Source of the DNA: UBA4732 sp963823075
GTDB taxonomy: Bacteria; Planctomycetota; Planctomycetia; Gemmatales; Gemmataceae
Length of the DNA: 64,000 bases
Reading direction: 5' to 3'
NCBI GenBank assembly: GCA_963823075.1
Contig: CAWGKE010000025.1
Span: 372,001 to 436,000 of the forward strand
Shown: positions 8,840 through 17,118 of the stretch, one piece after another
Layout of the letters: each line of letters starts with the position of its first letter
Position numbering within the stretch: the first letter of the stretch is position 1
Made by a program: the position numbers and the translations under genes
The notes under the pieces: model-generated
What the model saw: the letters and a program-made list of their open reading frames with translations, nothing else
The model's database searches: none
What the model was told of the DNA's origin: nothing

Positions 8840-8890
8840 ATGCCGCTGTTCGGGGCCCACATGTTCACCGCCCGCGGCTGTCACGACGGA
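8840..8890 (+). pseudogene. 5' fragment of an endonuclease IV (nfo) gene
   Basis: ATG 8840 starts MPLFGAHMFTARGCHDG, which matches the start of the intact nfo at 13313 (MPLFGAHMSIAGGCHN) in protein and largely in DNA. A Shine-Dalgarno-like GGGAGG is upstream. Similarity stops after about 17 codons and no nfo sequence continues. It looks like the remnant of a duplicated or displaced nfo copy. Confidence 0.65.
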
Positions 8891-8922
8891 AGCACACGAA
8901 CGCCGCTGCGACGCCGGCCCGC

Positions 8923-9424
8923 TCACTTCTGCTGCGGCGCTTGCTCGAGCACCCAGCGAACGAAGTCAGTTTCCGGCTGCTGCACGCCGAACCGCTTCAG
9001 TTTGGACGCGACCTGGCCGCGATGGTAGGTGGTGTGGTTCACGATGTGCCGCAGGATCGCCCAGGGCGGCAGCGTGATCGTCCGCCCCCACCTTTGCAGA
9101 GTCAGCGGCGCGGCGAGCCGTTCCGGCGTGAGCGTGGGCAGCAGCTCGTCGAACCGCCGGTAGGCCCGGTCGAGCAGCCGGCCGGCGTCGTCGGGCGTCG
9201 CCAGCTCCGCCTCGGTCGGGCGGCTGTCGTCCGGGTCGTTGGCCAGTGTGCGGAGCCATCCTTCCGTCACGACCGCGATGTGCCAAACGGTGAATCGGAC
9301 GGACGACCAGCCCGGCGTCGGCTCGGCGACCTACTGCTCCGGGCTGAGCTTGCCGGCAGGCGTCAAGCATTCTGGCGTTGGCCCAGCGGTTGAAGGCGAA
9401 CAGGGAAGTGAAGTCGTCGTGCAT
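8923..9424 (-). pseudogene. DinB/YfiT-like metal-dependent hydrolase family protein, broken
   Basis: The reading begins at ATG 9422-9424 (MHDDFTSLFAFNRWANARML, the DinB first helix). The frame breaks near 9350, and the continuing frame meets an in-frame TAG near 9330 where related proteins have a codon for a residue such as Tyr. The rest (VRFTVWHIAVVTEGWL; IVNHTTYHRGQVASKLKRFG) is the DinB four-helix bundle with its His residues. One frame break plus one nonsense change indicate a genuine pseudogene rather than a read error. DinB-family proteins of this type are putative thiol or metal enzymes, not DNA polymerases. Confidence 0.8.
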
Positions 9425-9742
9425 GGCTTTCCTCCTGAGCTGGGACAGGGGACATTGTGCGGACGTTCGGGAAGAGTGGCCAGATGAGCGGACAGGCAGG
9501 GCGGTTCGGTTTTCGCTGGGATGGGGGTAGTCCGTCAGTCCACCGCAGTCCGCCACGGGGCTGGCGGAATTCCCATGAGCGCCGGACGGTTCCTTATCGC
9601 TGCCCCACACCGCCCATGTCAGCATGTCCGCCAACCCGCCACGCAACACGACCGGCGGAAGACGGGCAAGGATCGACACGCATCGGCAAGAATCGAACGG
9701 CCCCGCAGCTTCACCTCCGCAGTGTGCAGGGCACTGCTGACC
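9425..9742. other. Intergenic region before the ISAs1 insertion
   Basis: No supported gene. Removing the IS joins 9742 (or the second copy of the target repeat) to 10994. This makes the stretch the original upstream region of the kinase at 11083. Confidence 0.45.
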
Positions 9743-10983
9743 CAGGAGGATTGCATAGTCACAACTTCTTTCGGGCTATGAGGTCAATCGCTTGCTCGAC
9801 ATCCCAGCCCAGGGCGTCGGCGCGTGCGCAGGGGCAGGTCGTCCTCCGGGTCGGCGGTCGCCCGCAGCACTGTCACGACCGCGTTGAGTAGCACGGCGAA
9901 GCCCAGCGCCACCCCCGCCTGGGTGCTATAGTGCCGGTCCTCGTCCCACCAGCGATCCTTGATGAAGTGCAAGCCGTTCTCCACCTGCCAGTGGCCGCGC
10001 ACCGCCGCCAGCAGGCCGTCCGGCGTCACGCACCCCGGGTCCAGGGCGGTCGCGAAGTAGCGCGTCTCCGTTTTCGGATCGGCCTCGCCGCCCCGCGTCT
10101 CGCTATCGACCCGCAGCAGGATCCGCAGGCCCGGGAACGACAGCTTCTCCCGGGCGTAGTCGGCGGTCTCGACATCCAGCCACAGCCGCCGCGTCACCAC
10201 CGCGCCCCCTTTTTCTCGCGTCCCCGCGTCGGCCGTCTCGGGGGTCGCGTCGGCGAACGCCGTTTGCGCGGCCTCGTGCAGATCGGGCTGGTTGTCCTTG
10301 ATCGCGAACAGGTAGGCGCGGCCGGCCTCGACGATGAGCCGGGCCAGCGGCCGCTGGCAGAACAGGGCGTCGCCAGTCAACAGCCGCAGCGCCGGGTGGG
10401 CGGCGAACAGCTCGCCCAGGTGGGCCTTGAGGACCTCCGGCTCGGTCTCCTTGCCGTCGCCGACGGCCCACTGAGCCAGGCAGATATGGGCGTCGTGGGC
10501 GAAGACGTTGAGGACGTGGATGGGGTCGCCGTCGGCGTCGTGGCCCTGCTTGCTGGTCTTGCCGTCCACGGCTGCCGTCCGCACCGGCTCGCGGGCGAGC
10601 AGGCCGGCCAGCCAGCGGCACAGGGCGTCCTGGAACTCGGCCAAGGAGTAAGCGGCGGTGACGCGCGTCAGGGTGGTGGCGTGGGGGGCGTAGCGGCGGG
10701 TGAAGCCCAGGGCCGGGCGCAGGGCGTCCCAGTGGGCCTTGGCCCAGCGGGCGATGGTGGCGAAGTCCGTTTGCCGGCACAGCAGGCCGAGGAAGGTGAG
10801 GGCCAGGACGGCGGCGAAGGGGTGGCGGATGCCGCGGCGGCAGCGAGGATCGGTTAGCAGCTGCAAGGCGGCGAGAAGGGTCGTGGCGGGTGCGGCAGAC
10901 ATAGGAGTCCTTCCGGGTGCGGAATAGTCAAAGTGCGTCCAGTCAACAGGATAACGACCAAAATAGACTTTGCAATCGTCCTG
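9743..10983 (-). mobile_element. Complete ISAs1-family insertion sequence with target duplication
   Basis: Terminal inverted repeats are CAGGAGGATTGCATAGTC (9743-9760) and, reversed, CAGGACGATTGCAAAGTC (10966-10983), 16 of 18 identical. They are flanked by an exact 10-base direct repeat ACTGCTGACC at 9733-9742 and 10984-10993. Element length is 1241 bp. Exact duplications and an intact transposase point to a recent insertion. It sits about 90 bases upstream of the kinase at 11083 and so may have separated that gene from its promoter. Confidence 0.93.
9784..10902 (-). CDS. ISAs1-family transposase
   Basis: 372 residues from ATG at 10900-10902, preceded by GGAAGGACTCCT. It has the DDE pattern: AAVDGKTSKQG (first Asp), LLTGDALFCQRPLA (second Asp), and GHWQVENGLHFIKD with WDEDRHYSTQ (Glu region). 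The N-terminal DDE_Tnp_1-associated domain is LLTDPRCRRGIRHPFAAVLAL. Intact, inside well-defined element ends. Confidence 0.95.
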   Translation of the reverse strand: MSAAPATTLLAALQLLTDPRCRRGIRHPFAAVLALTFLGLLCRQTDFATIARWAKAHWDALRPALGFTRRYAPHATTLTRVTAAYSLAEFQDALCRWLAGLLAREPVRTAAVDGKTSKQGHDADGDPIHVLNVFAHDAHICLAQWAVGDGKETEPEVLKAHLGELFAAHPALRLLTGDALFCQRPLARLIVEAGRAYLFAIKDNQPDLHEAAQTAFADATPETADAGTREKGGAVVTRRLWLDVETADYAREKLSFPGLRILLRVDSETRGGEADPKTETRYFATALDPGCVTPDGLLAAVRGHWQVENGLHFIKDRWWDEDRHYSTQAGVALGFAVLLNAVVTVLRATADPEDDLPLRTRRRPGLGCRASD

Positions 10984-11082
10984 ACTGCTGACCTGGAGTG
11001 GAGGCGACTCCCGTTGTACCATCCAATGTGATAATGTGCGCGAATTGACGCCCGGTTCGACGCAGTGCAGCGGAGGTAGCTC

Positions 11083-12467
11083 ATGGCCGGAGAGAAGAAG
11101 CCGTGGGAGAATCAGTGGGCCATGGAGAAGCAGCTTGGTAGAGGGGGCCAGGGGACGACGTTCCTGGTCAAATCCAAAACGGACCCGCAGCGGCAGGGAG
11201 TGTTAAAGGTCTTGAACGCCGGTAGATCCGTTCAAGGCGCGGGCGTATGCGGCGGGAAGTGGTGAACCTCGACACCCTCGCGAAGGCCCAGGTCAAGGTT
11301 CCGCAGGTGATCGACGGGAACACGGACCAATACGCCGACACGGAGACGACGCTGTACTTCGTGATGGACTACATTCGCGGCAAGCCCCTCACGGACGAAG
11401 TTGCCGGAAGAAGACGAGTCCCGCTCGACCATGCGGTGAAACTCATCAAGGACCTGTGCAGCACCGTGGCGGCTGCACACCGCAACGACGTGCTGCACCG
11501 CGACCTCAAGCCGGACAACATCATGGTGCGCGACTTCGAGGCCGCGGACCTGGTCATCGTCGATTACGGGCTGTCCTACCTGGAGGAGGAGAGTTCACAA
11601 GACCTGACGCGCCTCGGAGAGCAGTTCCGCAACCGCTTCCTGGCACTCCCGGAGACGAACACGCCTGGCGGCGACCGCCGTGACCAGCGCAGCGATGTCA
11701 CTGCCGTCGCCGGGGTTCTCTACTACTGCCTGACGGGGTTTGAGCCGGGCCATCTGCGTGACAGCAACGGCCGGCCGCCCCACCGCCGCCAAGGGTCTTC
11801 CGTCCGTGAAGCGCTTGCCAACGACGGCCGGTGCGAACAGGTGGAAGGCCTGCTCGACCGTGCTTTCGCGGTCGAGGTCGAGAACCGCTTCCAGTCGTGC
11901 GACGAGTTTGTCGGTCGGCTAGATGCCGCGCTGAAGCCGCCCGCACCGGATGAAGATCCAGCCATCGTGTCTGCTGAGTTGGTCAAGCTGCTCCGTGTGC
12001 AGGATCGCAAGACACTTCTCGCCGAGTACGGCCAGATCGCCCAGAAGGTCATGCAGAAGATACAGCAGCAAGGTTCCTTACTGGCATCACAAATGGCCCG
12101 CCCGTTTACAGTAACGATGGGACTCGGAGTGCCTCAAGGCCAGGCCCTTCCGGACGGCATCGACCTGTTGGGCCGCGAAGGCCTCACGTTTAACGTGGGC
12201 CTCCCGCATCACGACCGTTCGTGGTCCGTCGGCTTCGCAGGTGGGGCCAAAGGTCAAGAGTGCGCGATCCTCCGATGCACAAGCTCTCAAACTGGGAGTG
12301 CGGCGGGGGTATTCAACATGAACACAAAGGCAGCGGTGAATCGGTGGGAGCCGGTGATTTGGTTCCTACCCGAAAACGTACCTGACGATGATAAGATCCG
12401 GTCTGTGCTGCGGGAGTCGGTCAACATCGCCTTGCGTGCCTTGGCACGGGAAGTCATGCCCACTTGA
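11083..12467 (+). CDS. Ser/Thr protein kinase with DYG motif and C-terminal extension, frameshifted
   Basis: Starts at ATG 11083 (GGAGG upstream). The glycine loop is LGRGGQGTTFLV and the ATP lysine is in GVLKVL. The frame is lost between about 11220 and 11250, and the kinase continues from MRREVVNLDTL. The catalytic loop is HRDLKPDN. The metal-binding motif is DYG instead of DFG. A NRFLALPE motif is followed by RSDVTAVAGVLYYCLTG. The last 200 residues are a non-kinase extension of unknown fold with no transmembrane helix. ISAs1 is just upstream, and the next gene (12556) is close and co-oriented. About 461 residues if repaired. Confidence 0.8.
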
Positions 12468-12555
12468 CTGCATGGATGGTAAGCCGTTTTCATACTGGAC
12501 AGCGGCTTCATGCTTTCTTCGAGGCTCCGCCCAGGCACGCAAAGAAGAGAAAGTA

Positions 12556-13086
12556 ATGAGATACCTGAAAGCCTCGTTGCTCGAACGCTGCCGGTCGCTC
12601 GATGACGACCTGGCGGAAGCCGCGTCCGACGAATGGGACCGGGCCGTCGCCAAATACAACGCGGCGCTGGCCGCGATTCGGCATCAGCTCCCGGTGGGGG
12701 TGCGTGCAGTCCTCGACCATTTCAGCCTCCATGACGCGCGGGTGCTCAGCATCGTCTCGGCAAGGGGAAGGCTGTCGCTGGTCATTCGCCTGGAGAGCGC
12801 CGCGAAACGGGCCGGTCGGATGCTGGAACTGATATACACCCTTGCCAAACCCGGTTGGGGCGTCGTGCCGCGCGGCGACGCACAGGAATGGCCAAAAGAT
12901 CGCGGACGGATACAGTACGACGAGTTCGGGAAGGCCGCGGGCGGACCCGGGGCGGTGTTCTCTCATTCGCTCATGCTGGCAGGCGGGTACGAGCTGCGAA
13001 TCCGGTTCACCGACCTGCACGTGCGGCGACTGACAAGGGTGGTAATCCTCCCCACCGTCGAGCAAGCAGGACTCGGTGCGCCATAA
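12556..13086 (+). CDS. Hypothetical protein, partner of the DYG kinase
   Basis: 176 residues from ATG 12556 (AAAGAAGAGAAAGTA upstream). Soluble, with no signal or membrane segment. The N-terminal half is helical (YLKASLLERCRSLDDDLAEAASDEWDRAVAKY). The C-terminal half contains LDHFSLHDARVLSIV and later YELRIRFTDLHVRRL, which look like beta strands. The LHDA segment recalls small DUF4085-like proteins, but I do not claim membership. It follows the kinase by 88 bases on the same strand. Function unknown. Confidence 0.6.
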   Translation: MRYLKASLLERCRSLDDDLAEAASDEWDRAVAKYNAALAAIRHQLPVGVRAVLDHFSLHDARVLSIVSARGRLSLVIRLESAAKRAGRMLELIYTLAKPGWGVVPRGDAQEWPKDRGRIQYDEFGKAAGGPGAVFSHSLMLAGGYELRIRFTDLHVRRLTRVVILPTVEQAGLGAP

Positions 13087-13087
13087 A

Positions 13088-13163
13088 AGCCTATCCCAAA
13101 ACCACCGTCGATCATGACGATTCTCGTCAAATTGGTGATGTTTCGACGGTTTTGGGATAGGCT
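13088..13163. repeat. 76-bp MITE-like inverted repeat
   Basis: The ends AGCCTATCCCAAAACC and its reverse complement enclose a short centre. Arms 13088-13111 and 13143-13163 match except for three extra bases on the left. The termini look like those of some IS5-like elements, which suggests a miniature non-autonomous element. It starts two bases after the stop codon of the preceding gene. Confidence 0.65.
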
Positions 13164-13189
13164 CTAAGGCGAGGGGCGGGAAATACCTT

Positions 13190-13261
13190 ACCCGTAGCCG
13201 CATTCGCCGGAATGCGGGTGAATGGCTGTCGGCCCGCATTCTGGCGAATGCGGCTACGGGT
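13190..13261. repeat. 29-bp-arm palindrome before nfo
   Basis: Arms 13190-13218 and 13233-13261 are reverse complements with one mismatch (ACCCGTAGCCGCATTCGCC...). It differs in sequence from the GCCGCGACC and GGCGAGCGGCC families but has the same size and form. Confidence 0.8.
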
Positions 13262-13312
13262 ATCATTCCTGCTGCCGCTCGCCTAAGCCAACGGACCAAG
13301 GAGGGACCAGCC

Positions 13313-14227
13313 ATGCCCCTGTTCGGCGCCCACATGTCGATCGCCGGCGGCTGCCACAACGCCGTCCGGGAGGCCGTCGAACACCACTGCGACGCCGTCC
13401 AGCTGTTCACGAAGAACGCCAATCAATGGAACGCCCGCGATTTCACCGAGGATGAGGTGCGGCGGTTCCGCGAGGCGCTGGCGGCGAGCGGCCTGCAATG
13501 CGCCGCGGCCCACGATTCGTACCTCATCAACCTGGCTTCGCCGGATGAGACGCTGTACCGGCGGTCGGTGGAGGCGTTCGTGATCGAGCTGCAACGGGCG
13601 GAGCGGCTGGGCCTCCATTATCTCGTGATGCACCCCGGCGCTCACGTCGGTTCCGGCGAGGAGGCGGGGCTGGTGCGGGTCGCCGCCGCGCTCAATGAAG
13701 TCCACTCGTGCTGTCCGAACTACCGCTGTCAGGTGCTGATCGAGACGACGGCCGGCCAGGGCACGACGCTCGGCCGGCGCTTCGAGGAACTGGCCCGGCT
13801 CCGATCACTGGTCGCCGCGCCCGACCGGCTGGGCGTCTGTCTCGACACCTGCCACGTCTTCGCCGCCGGCTACGCCCTGGCGCCGGCCGAGGAGTACGAG
13901 AACACGATGGCCGAGTTCGACCGCACGGTGGGACTGGCGCATCTCAAGGTCTTCCACGTCAACGACAGTCTGAAGCCGCTCGGCAGCCGCGTGGACCGGC
14001 ACGCCCCCATCGGCCGCGGCTGCCTCGGGCTGGAGCCGTTCCGGCTGCTGGTCAACGACCCGCGGTTTCAGGACCGGCCGATGATCCTGGAGACGCCCAA
14101 GGAGGAAGGCGATAACGACGACATGGATACGGTGAATTTGAACGTGCTGCGGGGGTTGGTGGACGTTCAGGGCCGCGACCGTAAGGGAGCGCGGGAGAAG
14201 ACCGCTCCCTTACGGTCGCGGCCCTGA
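13313..14227 (+). CDS. nfo: Endonuclease IV (AP endonuclease)
   Basis: 304 residues from ATG 13313 (AAGGAGGGACCAGCC upstream). TIM-barrel AP endonuclease of base-excision repair, cutting 5' of abasic sites and using three zinc ions. Visible metal-site motifs: MHPGAHVG (His), VLIETTAGQGTTLG (Glu), GVCLDTCHVFAAGY (Asp, His), FHVNDSLKPLGSRVDRHAPIGRG (Asp, His) and ILETPKE (Glu). The natural domain ends near residue 282. The last 20 or so residues are encoded by the palindrome 14162-14232, so the C-terminus has been extended by that element. A fragment of a second copy lies at 8840. Confidence 0.95.
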   Translation: MPLFGAHMSIAGGCHNAVREAVEHHCDAVQLFTKNANQWNARDFTEDEVRRFREALAASGLQCAAAHDSYLINLASPDETLYRRSVEAFVIELQRAERLGLHYLVMHPGAHVGSGEEAGLVRVAAALNEVHSCCPNYRCQVLIETTAGQGTTLGRRFEELARLRSLVAAPDRLGVCLDTCHVFAAGYALAPAEEYENTMAEFDRTVGLAHLKVFHVNDSLKPLGSRVDRHAPIGRGCLGLEPFRLLVNDPRFQDRPMILETPKEEGDNDDMDTVNLNVLRGLVDVQGRDRKGAREKTAPLRSRP

Positions 14228-14232
14228 ACGTC
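14162..14232. repeat. Family B palindrome (GCCGCGACC type), 30-bp arms, between convergent genes
   Basis: Arms 14162-14191 and 14203-14232 are perfect reverse complements with a 11-base loop. It carries GGCCGCGACC-GTAAGGGAGCG. The nfo stop codon lies inside and the lpdA stop begins two bases beyond, so it could serve as a two-way terminator. Confidence 0.9.
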
Positions 14233-14233
14233 C

Positions 14234-15634
<1,401 letters not shown>

Positions 15635-15654
15635 TGTCTACCTCAAGACAAAGA

Positions 15655-15772
15655 ATTCACCGCGGAGAACGCAGAGAACGCAGAGAGAAGAAAAGGATTG
15701 GTTCCGAGACGTGGCGTTCTCCGAGCACTGTTTTTGCCTTCTCTGCGTTCTCCGCGTTCTCCGCGGTGAATC
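15655..15772. repeat. Inverted repeat between sucB and lpdA
   Basis: Arms near 15655-15688 and 15739-15772 (ATTCACCGCGGAGAACGC...) are reverse complements with few differences around a roughly 50-base centre. It fills nearly all the gap between two operon genes, so a full stop to transcription here would uncouple lpdA from sucB. Confidence 0.8.
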
Positions 15773-15776
15773 CTGT

Positions 15777-17015
15777 TTAGATTTCCAGCATCAGCCGTTC
15801 CGGCTTCTCCACGCACTCCTTGACTCGCACCAAAAAGCTCACCGCCTCCCGCCCGTCGATCAGCCGGTGGTCGTAGGAGAAGGCCAAGTACATCATCGGC
15901 CGGACCACGATCTGGTCGTCCACCACCACCGGGCGCTTCTGGATGGCGTGCATCCCGAGGATGCCGCTCTGCGGCGGGTTCAGGATCGGTGTGGACAAGA
16001 GCGATCCGAAAACGCCGCCGTTCGTGATCGTGAACGTGCCGCCCTGGAGGTCGGCCACGGTGATCTTGCCGTCGCGCGCCTTGGCCGCCAGCTCGGCGAC
16101 GCCTTTCTCGATCTGGGCGAAGCTCAGCCGGCCGGCGTCGCGCAACACCGGCACCATCAGCCCCTTCTCGGTGCTGACCGCCACGCCGATGTCCTGATAA
16201 TGGTGATAGACGATGTCCGAGCCGTCGATGCGGGCGTTGGCGTTGGGGAAGGCGCGCAGCGCCTCGACGCACGCCTTCACGAAGAAGCTCATGAATCCCA
16301 GGCCGACGCCGTGCTTCTTCTGGAACGCTTCCTTGTACTGCGACCGCAGCGCCAGCACGGCCGACATGTCGGCCTCGTTGAACGTCGTCAGGATGGCGGC
16401 GTTCTGCTGGGCGGCCAGCAGGCGCTCGGCGATGCGCTGGCGGATCGTCGTCATGCGCTGGCGCGTCTCGCCGCGGCCGTTGGTCTGCGGTTTCGCCTCC
16501 GCGGCCGGCGGCGGGGGAGGCGGGGCCGGCGGCGGAGGTGCGGCCGGCGCCGCAGTCCGCTGGGCGAGAAACGCCTGCACGTCTTCCTTGATGACGCGGC
16601 CGCCGCGGCCGGTGCCGGACACCTTGCGGGGGTCCACGCCCTCGTCGGCGGCCATCTGCCGCGCGGACGGCGACAGCAGCGGCTCGACGGCGGCGGCGGC
16701 CGTCGTCACGGGGATCGCCTTGTCCTCGACCACGGCCGGGGCGGGAGCCGCCGCGGTCTTCGGCTTGGCCGCGGCGCCGGCCCCTTCCTCGACGCGGCCG
16801 ACGATGGCGCCGATGGGGACCTTCTGGCCCTCCTTTACGCCGATTTTGAGGACGCCCGTGGCGGGGGCGGACACCTCGGTCGAGGCCTTGTCCGTCTCCA
16901 GCTCGTACAGCGGATCGCCCTCGCGCACGGCGTCGCCGTCGGCCTTCAGCCAGCGGGCGAGGACGCCCTCGGTGATCGCCTCTCCGACCGACGGGACTTT
17001 GATGTCAACGGCCAT
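15777..17015 (-). CDS. sucB: 2-oxoglutarate dehydrogenase E2, dihydrolipoyl succinyltransferase
   Basis: 412 residues. N-terminal lipoyl domain with the lipoylation lysine in ELETDKASTEV. An Ala/Pro linker, then the peripheral-subunit-binding domain (LSPSARQMAADEGVDPRKVSGTG), a Pro/Ala-rich linker and the acyltransferase core ending with YDHRLIDGREAVSFL, where the HxxxD catalytic His is visible. Forms the core of the complex with SucA and LpdA. Start ATG at 17013-17015. Confidence 0.96.
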   Translation of the reverse strand: MAVDIKVPSVGEAITEGVLARWLKADGDAVREGDPLYELETDKASTEVSAPATGVLKIGVKEGQKVPIGAIVGRVEEGAGAAAKPKTAAAPAPAVVEDKAIPVTTAAAAVEPLLSPSARQMAADEGVDPRKVSGTGRGGRVIKEDVQAFLAQRTAAPAAPPPPAPPPPPPAAEAKPQTNGRGETRQRMTTIRQRIAERLLAAQQNAAILTTFNEADMSAVLALRSQYKEAFQKKHGVGLGFMSFFVKACVEALRAFPNANARIDGSDIVYHHYQDIGVAVSTEKGLMVPVLRDAGRLSFAQIEKGVAELAAKARDGKITVADLQGGTFTITNGGVFGSLLSTPILNPPQSGILGMHAIQKRPVVVDDQIVVRPMMYLAFSYDHRLIDGREAVSFLVRVKECVEKPERLMLEI

Positions 17016-17020
17016 AATTC

Positions 17021-17118
17021 ACAAGGATGAAGGAGGAAGGATGAAGGATGAGTCGGAAGGAGGCGGAGAGGAAACGGGCGGTGTTTCATTCATCCTTCCT
17101 CCTTCCTCTTTCATCCTT
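17021..17118. repeat. Inverted repeat between sucA and sucB
   Basis: AAGGATGAAGGAGGAAGGAT-type sequence near 17021-17050 is matched by its reverse complement near 17090-17118. It fills the whole 102-base gap between the two genes. The purine-rich arm lies just upstream of sucB and could hide or supply its ribosome site. Confidence 0.75.
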
